This document shows positions 16,316-26,571 of a stretch of DNA of 33,215 nucleotides, piece by piece. The position numbers were made by a program, and so were the translations under genes. The stretch's first letter is position 1; each line of letters starts with the position of its first letter. Source of the stretch: Sphingopyxis sp. (GTDB lineage Bacteria; Pseudomonadota; Alphaproteobacteria; Sphingomonadales; Sphingomonadaceae); the NCBI GenBank assembly GCA_013821905.1, contig PNJO01000013.1, positions 1 to 33,215 of the forward strand, read 5' to 3'. Below the pieces are notes generated by a model. It worked only from the letters and a program-made list of their open reading frames with translations, had not been told where the DNA came from and made no database searches.

Positions 16316-16846
16316 ATGCAATGGAGAAACTCTTTCGTCGCCCTCGTCATATTCGCCGGCACGGCGGCCTGTTCGCCCGCTCCGGCCGAAAAGCCCGAAC
16401 GCGCCGACAAGCCGGCGCTCGAGGCGAAGGCGATTGCAGCGTGCGAATGCGAAATCGCCCGCGGCACGGGCCAAAGCCCCGATTGCTGGACCGAATACCG
16501 GGCAGCCACCCAGGCGTTTCGCCCTCGGGGTCAGTCTGAAATGGGGGGCGTCGCGACCGCATGCGCTCCGGTATCGACAGAGTTCGATGCTTTGAGCGAT
16601 GCCGATGGCGAATTCGATATCGTGACCGGCTATAGCGTGAATGGCGCCGATCTGGCCGAGCCGCGGCTTTGCCGGCAGGCGGAGGCGAAGGCGGTCGAGG
16701 ACGCGATCAACGCGCTGCACGAAGAGGTCGGAACCGGCGGCGAATGGGATCGGGACAGGGCCAGCCGCGTGGCCGAAGAAGCCATCGCCGCTGCGCGCGC
16801 GGGCAAGGCTTCGCACCCTTCGGCTTCTTCCCGGGGCTGCGTCTAA
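16316..16846 (+). CDS. Putative lipoprotein, function unknown
   Basis: An unrecognised protein of 176 residues. From the ATG at 16316 it has a short basic start (MQWRNS), a hydrophobic core and Cys19 in GTAAC, compatible with a lipoprotein signal although the lipobox is imperfect. The mature part is rich in Glu/Asp/Ala and contains eight more cysteines, including CECE near residue 47. Start choice is uncertain: ATGs at 16292 and 16295 are in frame but sit close to the divergent hydrolase gene, and none has a convincing ribosome binding site. It lies just upstream of the atp operon but 127 bases separate them. Confidence 0.6.
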   Translation: MQWRNSFVALVIFAGTAACSPAPAEKPERADKPALEAKAIAACECEIARGTGQSPDCWTEYRAATQAFRPRGQSEMGGVATACAPVSTEFDALSDADGEFDIVTGYSVNGADLAEPRLCRQAEAKAVEDAINALHEEVGTGGEWDRDRASRVAEEAIAAARAGKASHPSASSRGCV

Positions 16847-16854
16847 CCCCCGCC

Positions 16855-16883
16855 TTGCATTGCAGCACAATCGTTGCTACGCG
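16855..16883 (+). promoter_or_regulatory. Putative promoter of the atp operon
   Basis: TTGCATT at 16855-16861, a 14-base spacer and GCTACGCG at 16876-16883, again the TTG...GCTA layout. Transcription would begin near 16890 and give a leader of about 85 bases before the atpH GTG at 16974. Pattern match only. Confidence 0.35.
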
Positions 16884-16973
16884 CGCCCCGACTTTGCAGC
16901 GGGGGGCATTTCCGGATGCCGGGCAAATCCGCGCAGCCATCCCCCTCGGGATCGTAGAAAAGGACTTTCGCGC

Positions 16974-17540
16974 GTGGAGAATTCCGGCGGCATTCAGGGC
17001 AACATCACGGCGGGCCTCGCGGGCCGCTATGCCAGCGCGCTGTTCGATCTGGCCCGCGAATCGAACGCGATCGACGCGGTCGCCGGCAGCCTCGGCACGC
17101 TCAAGGCGGGCCTCGCCGATTCGGCCGACCTGTCGGCGCTGATCGCCAGCCCGGTCGTCAGCCGCGCCGACGCCGCGAAGGCCATCGGCGCGGTCGCCGC
17201 GTCGCTGAATCTCGATTCGCTGACCGCCAAATTCCTCGGCGTGCTCGCCGAGAACCGCCGCCTCGCCGACCTGCCCGGCATGATCGCCGCGTTCGACGCG
17301 ATCGTCGCCGACCACCGCGGCGAAGTGACCGCGAAGGTGACCAGCGCGCACCCGCTCACCGCCGATCAGGTGAAGGCGCTGACCGCGAACCTCAAATCCC
17401 GTGTCGGGCGCGACGTCACCGTCGCGACGACCGTCGATCCCGCCATTCTCGGCGGCCTCGTCGTCCAGCTGGGCAGCCAGCTGATCGACGGCAGCATCCG
17501 TACCCGTCTCAATAGCTTCGCACAGGCGATGAAAGGCTAA
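16974..17540 (+). CDS. atpH: F1Fo ATP synthase subunit delta
   Basis: The delta (OSCP) subunit, 188 residues, which ties the F1 head to the peripheral stalk. The N-terminal helical domain is marked by LAGRYASALFDLARE, and the C-terminal part has the family DPAILGGLVVQLGSQLIDGS block. The start is GTG at 16974, supported by AAAGGA nine bases upstream; no ATG fits. The open frame further upstream overlaps the lipoprotein gene in another frame and is not coding. First gene of atpH-A-G-D-C, the usual alphaproteobacterial F1 operon with Fo genes elsewhere. Three bases separate it from atpA. Confidence 0.97.
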   Translation: MENSGGIQGNITAGLAGRYASALFDLARESNAIDAVAGSLGTLKAGLADSADLSALIASPVVSRADAAKAIGAVAASLNLDSLTAKFLGVLAENRRLADLPGMIAAFDAIVADHRGEVTAKVTSAHPLTADQVKALTANLKSRVGRDVTVATTVDPAILGGLVVQLGSQLIDGSIRTRLNSFAQAMKG

Positions 17541-19073
<1,533 letters not shown>

Positions 19074-19084
19074 CCCACCCACCT

Positions 19085-19144
19085 CGTCACCCCGGCGAAG
19101 GCCGGGGTCTCGACGGTGAGATCCCGGCCTTCGCCGGGATGACG
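19085..19144. repeat. Palindromic repeat, family A, between atpA and atpG
   Basis: Inverted arms: CGTCACCCCGGCGAAGGCC on the left and GGCCTTCGCCGGGATGACG on the right, with a loop in the middle; each arm also has its own CCGGCGAAGGCCGG hairpin. Same family as the copy before priA. It lies wholly in the 95-base atpA-atpG gap. There is no T run after it, so it is unlikely to be a simple terminator. Confidence 0.9.
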
Positions 19145-19168
19145 AAACAAAGGTAAAAGACGGGACTT

Positions 19169-20044
19169 ATGGCCAGTCTGAAGGAACTCAAAGGGCGCAT
19201 CGTCTCGGTCAAATCGACCCAGAAGATCACCAAGGCCAAAAAGATGGTCGCCGCCGCGAAGCTGCGCAAGGCACAAGCGGCCGCCGAAGCCGCGCGCCCC
19301 TATGCCGAGCGGCTCGAAGGCGTCGTCGCGAGCCTCGCGTCGAAGGTCGGCGCGTCGGATTCGGCGCCGAAACTCTTGTCGGGCACCGGCAAGAGCGACA
19401 CGCACCTGCTCGTCGTGCTCAACAGCGACCGCGGCCTCGCCGGCGCGTTCAACTCGAACATCGTCAAGGCGGCGCGCGACAAGGCGCTCGAGCTGCAGGC
19501 CGAAGGCAAGAAGGTCCTCTTCTACCTCGTCGGCCGCAAGGGCCGCCCGGTGATCGCGCGCCTCTTCCCCGGCCAGATCATCGAACAGTATGAAACGACC
19601 GGCATCCGCGACATCGGTTTCGACCAGGCGCACGACATCTCGACGAAGGTGATGGAGCTTTACGAAGCCGGTGCCTTCGACGTCGCGCACCTCTTCTATT
19701 CGAAGTTCCGTTCGGCGCTGCTCCAGATCGCCACCGGCCAGCAGCTGATCCCCGTCCCCGCCCCGGCCGAAGCGCCGGCGTCGAGCGGCGCGGCGGTCGA
19801 ATATGAGCCCGACGAGGAAGCGATCCTCGCCGACCTCCTGCCGCGCAACGTCACCATCCAGATCTTCAAGGGCCTCCTTGAAAACGCCGCGTCCGAACAG
19901 GGTGCGTCGATGACCGCGATGGACAATGCGACGCGCAACGCGGGCGACCTGATCAACAAGCTGACCATCGTTTACAACCGCACGCGTCAGGCGGCGATCA
20001 CCACCGAACTTATCGAAATCATTGCCGGCGCCGAAGCGCTGTAA
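19169..20044 (+). CDS. atpG: F1Fo ATP synthase subunit gamma
   Basis: The gamma subunit (291 residues), the rotating central shaft of F1. The N-terminal helix [20 protein letters not shown] and the C-terminal helix [19 protein letters not shown], which form the coiled-coil shaft, are both typical, and the Rossmann-like middle has [16 protein letters not shown]. An acidic, Ala/Pro-rich loop lies near residues 195-215, as seen in other alphaproteobacterial gamma subunits. It follows the repeat after atpA; AAAGACGGGA upstream is a weak ribosome binding site. Twenty-four bases separate it from atpD. Confidence 0.98.
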   Translation: MASLKELKGRIVSVKSTQKITKAKKMVAAAKLRKAQAAAEAARPYAERLEGVVASLASKVGASDSAPKLLSGTGKSDTHLLVVLNSDRGLAGAFNSNIVKAARDKALELQAEGKKVLFYLVGRKGRPVIARLFPGQIIEQYETTGIRDIGFDQAHDISTKVMELYEAGAFDVAHLFYSKFRSALLQIATGQQLIPVPAPAEAPASSGAAVEYEPDEEAILADLLPRNVTIQIFKGLLENAASEQGASMTAMDNATRNAGDLINKLTIVYNRTRQAAITTELIEIIAGAEAL

Positions 20045-21604
<1,560 letters not shown>

Positions 21605-21610
21605 GCCAGT

Positions 21611-21717
21611 TCCCCTCCCGCTTGCGGGAGGGGCTAGGGGAGGGCCTGTGGGGAACGGGTCCTTCGCTTGAAACGGAACATTCCCTCCCCCGACCCCTCC
21701 CGCAAGCGGGAGGGGGG
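21611..21717. repeat. Palindromic repeat, family C, between atpD and atpC
   Basis: Two large inverted arms. The left has CCCCTCCCGC-TT-GCGGGAGGGG (21612-21633), itself a perfect 10-bp hairpin, then CTAGGGGAGGG. The right has CCCTCCCCCGA followed by CCCCTCCCGC-AA-GCGGGAGGGG (21694-21715). The arms can also pair with each other across about 40 bases. It fills most of the 123-base atpD-atpC gap. A different family from the atpA-atpG element. Confidence 0.9.
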
Positions 21718-21727
21718 AGATTTGAAG

Positions 21728-21985
21728 ATGGCCCTGAAGTTCGAACTCGTCACCCCCGCCCGCCTCGAGCGGTCCACCGACGTCTATATGGTCACCGTGC
21801 CGGGCAGCGAAGGCGACTTCTCGGTGCTCGAAGGCCATGCGCCCTTCATGGCGACGTTGCGCAACGGGCCGCTGACCATTTATGCGACCGCCGGCGCCGC
21901 GCCCGAAACCATCGAGGTCGAAGGCGGCTTTGCCGAGGTCAGCGAGGCCGGTCTGACGGTCCTCGCCGAGCATATCGCCGGCTGA
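21728..21985 (+). CDS. atpC: F1Fo ATP synthase subunit epsilon, short form
   Basis: The epsilon subunit, only 85 residues. It covers the N-terminal beta-sandwich ([54 protein letters not shown]), which binds gamma and the c-ring. The C-terminal helical hairpin of about 45 residues, which inhibits ATP hydrolysis in many bacteria, is absent. The frame ends cleanly with TGA, so this is not a frameshift in view. Short forms are familiar in sphingomonads. The ATG at 21728 is chosen because the family N terminus begins there; the upstream open frame runs through the repeat. A terminator follows. Confidence 0.95.
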   Translation: MALKFELVTPARLERSTDVYMVTVPGSEGDFSVLEGHAPFMATLRNGPLTIYATAGAAPETIEVEGGFAEVSEAGLTVLAEHIAG

Positions 21986-22016
21986 TCCCGCTTTTGCCGT
22001 CCACGGCAGATCAAAT

Positions 22017-22047
22017 GCCCGCATCCTTCTGGGATGCGGGCTTTTTT
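22017..22047 (+). terminator. Intrinsic terminator of the atp operon
   Basis: A perfect 10-bp stem (GCCCGCATCC at 22017-22026 with GGATGCGGGC at 22032-22041) and a five-base loop, followed directly by six T residues. It is the best rho-independent terminator in the window and lies 31 bases after the atpC stop. Confidence 0.93.
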
Positions 22048-22180
22048 GTGCCCGAAGCGCAATCGGCCGTCGGCATTAGGACAATGTCAAAGTTTCCAGC
22101 CTATTCACCGTGTCGGATGGGGGTTTCGCCAGAGACAGGGCGGCACTTTCGCGACCGTTGATTCGAGGCAGGACAAAGAC

Positions 22181-23677
22181 ATGAGTGCATTCGGACGCCG
22201 ACCCGGAACCGCTGGCCGCCCCGCCTTTGGCGTGGCGAAGCCGATGCAGGGAGGCCCCGGCCTGTCCGGCGGCAACCAGTTCCCCGCGATCGAAACGCCG
22301 GCGCCGGTCGACATTCCGTCGATGCCGTCGAACCTCTCGCCCGAAGAAGAGGCGATGGAGCGGCTGAACCAGCGCTCGACCGCCGAAATGGCCGAGCCCG
22401 AAAAGGCCCAGGGTTTCGAGGCGAGCGTCCACAAGATCAAGGAGCAGGTGTTGCCGCGCCTGCTCGAACGCGTCGATCCCGAAGCCGCGGCGACGCTCAG
22501 CAAGGACGAGCTGACCGAGGAATTCCGCCCGATCATCCTCGAAGTGCTCGCCGAACTGCGCATCACGCTCAACCGCCGCGAGCAGTTCGCGCTCGAAAAG
22601 GTGCTCGTCGACGAACTGCTCGGCTTCGGCCCGCTCGAGGAATTGCTCGCCGACCCCGAAATCTCCGACATCATGGTCAACGGCCCGTACCAGACCTATG
22701 TCGAGCGCAAGGGCCAGCTCGTCATCGCGCCGATCCAGTTCCGCGACGAACAGCATCTCTTCCAGATCGCGCAGCGCATCTGCAACATGGTCGGCCGCCG
22801 CGTCGACCAGACCACCCCGCTCGCCGACGCCCGCCTGAAGGACGGCAGCCGCGTCAACGTGATCGTCCCGCCGCTCTCGCTGCGCGGCACCGCGATCTCG
22901 ATTCGTAAATTCTCGGCCAAGCCGATCACGCTCGACATGCTCTGCCAATGGGGCGCGATGAGCCAGAAGATGTGCACCGCGCTCAAGATCGCGGGCGCCA
23001 GCCGCTTCAACATCGTCATCTCGGGCGGTACGGGTTCGGGCAAGACGACGATGCTCAACGCCCTGTCGAAGATGATCGACCCCGGCGAACGTGTGCTGAC
23101 AATCGAGGATGCCGCCGAACTTCGCCTCCAGCAGCCGCACTGGCTGCCGCTCGAAACGCGGCCCGCGAACCTCGAAGGCAATGGCGCGATCCACATGGGC
23201 GACCTCGTCAAGAACGCGCTGCGTATGCGTCCCGACCGCATCATCATGGGCGAAGTCCGCGGCGCGGAGTGTTTCGACCTCCTCGCCGCGATGAACACGG
23301 GTCACGACGGGTCGATGTGTACGCTGCACAGCAACAGCCCGCGCGAATGCCTCGGCCGTATGGAGAACATGGTGCTGATGGGCGACATCAAGATTCCGAA
23401 GGAAGCGATCTCGAAGCAGATCGCCGACTCGGTCGACCTGATCGTCCAGATCAAGCGCCTGCGCGACGGTTCGCGCCGCGTCACCAACGTCACCGAGGTG
23501 ATCGGCATGGAAGGCGACGTCATCGTCACCCAGGAATTGTTCAAGTTCGAATATCAGGACGAGGACAAGGACGGGAAGATCATCGGCGAATATCGCGCGA
23601 TGGGCCTGCGTCCCTATACGCTGGAAAAGGCGCGCCAATACGGCTTCGACCAGCCCTATCTCGAGGCTTGCCTGTAA
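22181..23677 (+). CDS. cpaF: CpaF/TadA-type pilus secretion ATPase
   Basis: A 498-residue hexameric ATPase of the VirB11/GspE superfamily that powers Flp/Tad pilus assembly. An N-terminal Pro/Gly-rich linker (1-60) and a helical domain (about 75-160) precede the core: Walker A GGTGSGKT (282-289), the Walker B region IIMGEVRG (354-361) and the His box HDGSMCTLHSNS (375-386). The start at 22181 gives a typical CpaF N terminus, with GAGGCAGG upstream; the frame further upstream overlaps the atp terminator. None of the other tad/cpa genes (pilin, CpaB-E, TadB/C) is next to it here, so it is separated from its usual cluster or serves with one elsewhere. Confidence 0.94.
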   Translation: MSAFGRRPGTAGRPAFGVAKPMQGGPGLSGGNQFPAIETPAPVDIPSMPSNLSPEEEAMERLNQRSTAEMAEPEKAQGFEASVHKIKEQVLPRLLERVDPEAAATLSKDELTEEFRPIILEVLAELRITLNRREQFALEKVLVDELLGFGPLEELLADPEISDIMVNGPYQTYVERKGQLVIAPIQFRDEQHLFQIAQRICNMVGRRVDQTTPLADARLKDGSRVNVIVPPLSLRGTAISIRKFSAKPITLDMLCQWGAMSQKMCTALKIAGASRFNIVISGGTGSGKTTMLNALSKMIDPGERVLTIEDAAELRLQQPHWLPLETRPANLEGNGAIHMGDLVKNALRMRPDRIIMGEVRGAECFDLLAAMNTGHDGSMCTLHSNSPRECLGRMENMVLMGDIKIPKEAISKQIADSVDLIVQIKRLRDGSRRVTNVTEVIGMEGDVIVTQELFKFEYQDEDKDGKIIGEYRAMGLRPYTLEKARQYGFDQPYLEACL

Positions 23678-23690
23678 AAAGACTCATCCT

Positions 23691-23774
23691 CGTCATTGCG
23701 AGGAGCCAAAGGCGACGCGGCAATCCAGGCGCGCGCGAGCCATTCTGGATTGCTTCGCTCCGCTCGCAATGACG
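23691..23774. repeat. Palindromic repeat, family B
   Basis: Begins CGTCATTGCGAGGAGC and ends GCTCGCAATGACG in inverse, with an inner CAATCCAG / CTGGATTG pair. The same family occurs at 32900-32995. It separates cpaF from a convergent small gene and has no T run. Confidence 0.88.
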
Positions 23775-23789
23775 TAGAGCGAGTGGAAG

Positions 23790-23975
23790 CTAAGGCTTCA
23801 GCGCGAACGCCGTCGCGAAGATCGCGACCGCCGCCGATGCCAGCGCGATTCCGCGCCACGGCATGAAGCCCACCTTGTCGATGTCGTGCCGGTTGTTGCG
23901 GCGCCACTGGGCGATCTCGGCGATGCCGAACAGCGCCGCGGCGCCGATACCGACCGACAGCATGGACACTTGCAT
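23790..23975 (-). CDS. Small two-helix membrane protein
   Basis: A 61-residue protein, not recognised. Two hydrophobic segments (about 4-22, SMLSVGIGAAALFGIAEIA, and 41-58, IALASAAVAIFATAFAL) flank a basic loop with WRRNNRHD. The start at 23975 has GAAGGGA nine bases upstream; the frame continues further up but the extra residues lie in hairpin-forming DNA. It is convergent with cpaF across a repeat and divergent from the methyltransferase-like gene 84 bases away. Coding is plausible from the clean membrane pattern and ribosome binding site, but no homology can be claimed. Confidence 0.6.
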   Translation of the reverse strand: MQVSMLSVGIGAAALFGIAEIAQWRRNNRHDIDKVGFMPWRGIALASAAVAIFATAFALKP

Positions 23976-23998
23976 TGCCGCGCATCCCTTCGCAAACA

Positions 23999-24030
23999 GG
24001 GGGCGTTCCCCCCAGTCTCCGCAAGGAGAC
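23999..24030. other. Two adjacent hairpins upstream of the methyltransferase-like gene
   Basis: GGGGG-CGTT-CCCCC (23999-24012) is followed at once by GTCTCC-GCAA-GGAGAC (24015-24030), a perfect 6-bp stem with a GNRA-type loop. Both fall between divergent genes, in the likely 5' leader of the gene at 24060. A role in its expression is only suggested by position. Confidence 0.5.
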
Positions 24031-24059
24031 AAACTCCCCCCAGGCAGAGAGGTGCCCAT

Positions 24060-24911
24060 ATGCGTGTCCCGTTACTGGTTGCAAGTGCAGCCGCCCTGAT
24101 GATCGCCCCCGCCGCCGCGATGCAGCACGACGGCCATGCCGGCCATGACGCCCACGCGGCCCCCGCCGGTCATCACGCCAGCCATAATGCGATCGCCGCC
24201 GCGGTCGCCGCCCCCACCCGCACCCCCGCCAACGTCGCGCGCGACCAATATCGCAATCCGGCCGCAACGCTCGCCTTCTTCGGCGTGAAGCCCGGCGATA
24301 CGGTGGTCGAGCTGTGGCCCGGCGGCGGCTGGTACACTGAAATCCTCGCCCCGCTGGCCCGGTCGGGCGGCGGCACCCTCTATGCCGCCGCGCCGTGGGA
24401 GCGCGGGCTGGGGCGCGTCAAGGAAAAGCAGGCGGCCGACGCCGCGACCTATGGCGCGGTCAAGCTCGCCGAATTCCCCAATGCGGGCACCAATCCCAAG
24501 GTCCCTGACGGCAGCGCCGACGTCGTGCTGACCTTCCGCAACGTCCACAACTGGCGCTTCGACGGCACCGACAACACCGCGAACGCCTTCAGGCAGATTT
24601 TCGCGATGCTGAAACCCGGCGGCACGCTCGGCGTCGTCGAGCATCGCCTGAACGAAAGCGACGACAGCGCGAAGGAGGAAAAATCGGGCTATATGAAGAC
24701 CAGCTCGATCGTCGCCTTTGCCGAGGCCGCGGGCTTCAAGCTCGCCGGCGCCAGCGAGATCAACGCCAATCCCAAGGACACCAAGGATTATCCCAAGGGC
24801 GTCTGGACTCTGCCGCCGAACCTGACCGAGGGCGAGAAGGATCGCGACACATATCTGGCGATCGGCGAATCGGACCGCATGACGCTCAAATTCGTGAAGC
24901 CCGCGCGCTGA
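24060..24911 (+). CDS. Exported methyltransferase-like protein (COG4798 type) with His-rich N terminus
   Basis: A 283-residue protein with a class I methyltransferase-like fold of the predicted-methyltransferase type COG4798. A signal peptide (residues 1-20, ending AAA) is followed by a histidine-rich stretch with seven His between 23 and 42, then the Rossmann-like domain: motif I VELWPGGGWYTE (83-94), DVVLTFRNVHNWRF in the motif IV region and FAMLKPGGTLGVVEHR. Export is odd for an SAM enzyme since SAM is not expected in the periplasm. The His-rich stretch might bind metal. GAGAGG lies close to the ATG. Its stop overlaps the proposed CTG start of aat. Confidence 0.85.
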   Translation: MRVPLLVASAAALMIAPAAAMQHDGHAGHDAHAAPAGHHASHNAIAAAVAAPTRTPANVARDQYRNPAATLAFFGVKPGDTVVELWPGGGWYTEILAPLARSGGGTLYAAAPWERGLGRVKEKQAADAATYGAVKLAEFPNAGTNPKVPDGSADVVLTFRNVHNWRFDGTDNTANAFRQIFAMLKPGGTLGVVEHRLNESDDSAKEEKSGYMKTSSIVAFAEAAGFKLAGASEINANPKDTKDYPKGVWTLPPNLTEGEKDRDTYLAIGESDRMTLKFVKPAR

Positions 24912-25687
24912 AGCATATCGAGACCATCGACCCCGCGCTGCTGCTGAGCGCCTATGCGCAGGGGCTTTTCCCGATGGCCGACGGGGCGGACGACCCGTCG
25001 GTCCATTGGGTCGAACCGCGGCTGCGCGCGATCCTGCCGCTCGACGGCTTTCACCTGTCGCGCAGCCTGAGGAAGGTGATCGTCGCCGACCGCTTCCGCG
25101 TCACCACCGACACGGCGTTCGGGGAGATGATGGCACTCTGCGCCGAGGCCGCGGCCGACCGGCCGACGACGTGGATCAACCCCGTCATCAAGGCGAGCTA
25201 CGAGCGGCTGTTCCGCCTCGGCCACGCGCACAGCGTCGAATGCTGGCTGGACGGCGCGCTCGTCGGCGGGCTCTATGGCGTGACGCTCGGCCGCGCCTTT
25301 TTCGGCGAATCGATGGTCAGCCGGGCGCGCGATGCGTCGAAGGTCGCGCTCGCACATCTCGTCGCGCGGCTGATCGCGGGCGGGTGGAAATTGCTCGACT
25401 GCCAGTTCATCACGCCGCACCTCGCCAGCCTGGGGGCGATCGAAATCCCCCAGCGCGACTATCTGGCGCGGCTCTATTCGGTGCTGTCGGACGGCGTCGG
25501 CGCCGGTGCGGCCTTCGGTTCGGCGGCGGCGGGTGCGGGCGCGGCGGGCGTGCCTTCGCCGCCGTTCGTCGCGGGCGACTGGGGGGCGCTCGACGCCTTG
25601 GGCGCGGCGGCAGCGGACGGCGCCGAACGCGCGACGGGTTCGCCGCCCGGATATGTCATCGCGCAGCTCTTGACGAAGACGTCGTAG
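24908..25687 (+). CDS. aat: Leucyl/phenylalanyl-tRNA-protein transferase, probable CTG start
   Basis: Aat adds Leu or Phe from tRNA to proteins with N-terminal Lys or Arg, marking them for ClpAP by the N-degron pathway. The conserved N-terminal block LLLSAYAQGLFPM lies upstream of the first ATG (24974), so translation must begin earlier. The only candidate in frame without a standard start is CTG at 24908, overlapping the previous stop as CTGA; the frame then gives KHIETIDP, a usual Aat beginning. Later marks are WINPVIKASYERL, GGLYGVTLGRAFFGESM and DCQFITPHLASLGA. The length from CTG is 259 residues, with an Ala/Gly-rich insert before the QLLTKTS end. The last 214 bases overlap the DUF2155 gene on the other strand. 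Confidence 0.9.
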   Translation: MKHIETIDPALLLSAYAQGLFPMADGADDPSVHWVEPRLRAILPLDGFHLSRSLRKVIVADRFRVTTDTAFGEMMALCAEAAADRPTTWINPVIKASYERLFRLGHAHSVECWLDGALVGGLYGVTLGRAFFGESMVSRARDASKVALAHLVARLIAGGWKLLDCQFITPHLASLGAIEIPQRDYLARLYSVLSDGVGAGAAFGSAAAGAGAAGVPSPPFVAGDWGALDALGAAAADGAERATGSPPGYVIAQLLTKTS

Positions 25688-26121
25688 ATCGGGTGCTGGA
25701 TGATGTTGCGGTCGGGCCGCTCGCGGAAAATCCAGCCCGAAAAGACGCGATACCATTTGTCGTCGCGCTGGTCCTGAACGGTCAGCTGCACGAAGGCGCC
25801 GGTTTCGGGCGGGTCCTCCCACGGCGCCGTCGCCTCGCACGCGCGCAGCCGGACGATCGCGCGGCCGACGCGGACCGATTCGCCGGGTTTCAGCTCCAGT
25901 TCGCGGACGAGGCCGTTGCGCTTGTTGAGCAGGCCGACGACCGCGACGCGCTGGTCCATCGGCGTCGCACCCTCGATGCCGCCGACTTCCTGCGGCACGC
26001 GTTCGGACTTGGCGACCGTCTGCACCGTCGCGCTGCCGTTCCCCTTGGGCGAACGGTCGCAGGCGGTCAGCGCTGTCGCGGCCAGCAGCGCGATCAGCGC
26101 GGTCGAAAACGGACGCGACAT
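25474..26121 (-). CDS. DUF2155 lipoprotein
   Basis: A 215-residue envelope protein of the DUF2155 family, found across alphaproteobacteria. The signal peptide ends in a good lipobox, LTAC, with Cys21 as the lipid-bearing residue. The conserved domain (about 60-155) includes VGLLNKRNGLVRELELKPGE, RACEATAPWEDPPE and the SGWIFRERP ... YDVFVKSC block. The tail beyond about residue 160 is Ala/Pro/Ser-rich low complexity and is encoded entirely within the antisense overlap with aat. It follows the NDUFA12 gene by eight bases. Function unknown. Confidence 0.9.
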   Translation of the reverse strand: MSRPFSTALIALLAATALTACDRSPKGNGSATVQTVAKSERVPQEVGGIEGATPMDQRVAVVGLLNKRNGLVRELELKPGESVRVGRAIVRLRACEATAPWEDPPETGAFVQLTVQDQRDDKWYRVFSGWIFRERPDRNIIQHPIYDVFVKSCAMTYPGGEPVARSAPSAAAAPKASSAPQSPATNGGEGTPAAPAPAAAEPKAAPAPTPSDSTE

Positions 26122-26129
26122 GCCGCGCG

Positions 26130-26510
26130 TCACTCGGGCCGCCAGGCCTCGTAATCGCCGGTCGCCGCGGCGCGGTGGCCGCCGCGTTCGAGCGCGCCCG
26201 CGGGGCGATAGGCGCCGAGGCTGCCGGTCAGGTTCGCGCTCGGCTCCTGCTCCCAGGCGCGCGGCGCGGGCAGCGCATCGGTCGGCAGTTCGTCGAGCGT
26301 GCCGTGCAGCCAGCCGTGCCATTCGGGCGGCACCCGGCTCGCGTCGTTCGATCCCTTGTAAAGCACCCAGCGGCGGTTGCCCTTTTTCGCGCGGAAATAG
26401 CGGTTGCCGAGGCTGTCCTCGCCGACCTTCTCGCCCGTGCTCCAGCTGTTCAGCAGCGTGCCGACGGTCGCGCCGTCCCACCAGGTGAAAATCTTGCCCA
26501 AAATGCTCAT
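26130..26510 (-). CDS. NDUFA12 family complex I accessory subunit
   Basis: A 126-residue homolog of the 17.2-kDa NDUFA12 accessory subunit of NADH:ubiquinone oxidoreductase, present in alphaproteobacteria and mitochondria. Family marks are the N-terminal IFTWWDGATVGTLL, then GEDSLGNRYFRAKKG, RRWVLYKG and the PPEWHGWLH block, with YRPAG near the C terminus. It stabilises complex I on the matrix/cytoplasm side. The start at 26510 gives the typical N terminus. It is away from the nuo operon, as usual, and lies eight bases upstream of the DUF2155 gene. Confidence 0.94.
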   Translation of the reverse strand: MSILGKIFTWWDGATVGTLLNSWSTGEKVGEDSLGNRYFRAKKGNRRWVLYKGSNDASRVPPEWHGWLHGTLDELPTDALPAPRAWEQEPSANLTGSLGAYRPAGALERGGHRAAATGDYEAWRPE

Positions 26511-26571
26511 GGCTGCGGCGTTTACAGGCAAGAACAGGCTGTCGGCAAGCCGCAAACGGCGCGGTGCGACG

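Noticed and set aside
19085-19144. Repeat after atpA as a transcription terminator
   Set aside because: No T run follows and the operon continues with atpG; a stability or spread role is more likely.
24974-24976. ATG as the start of aat
   Set aside because: It would remove the conserved LLLSAYAQGLFPM block that belongs to the Aat fold.
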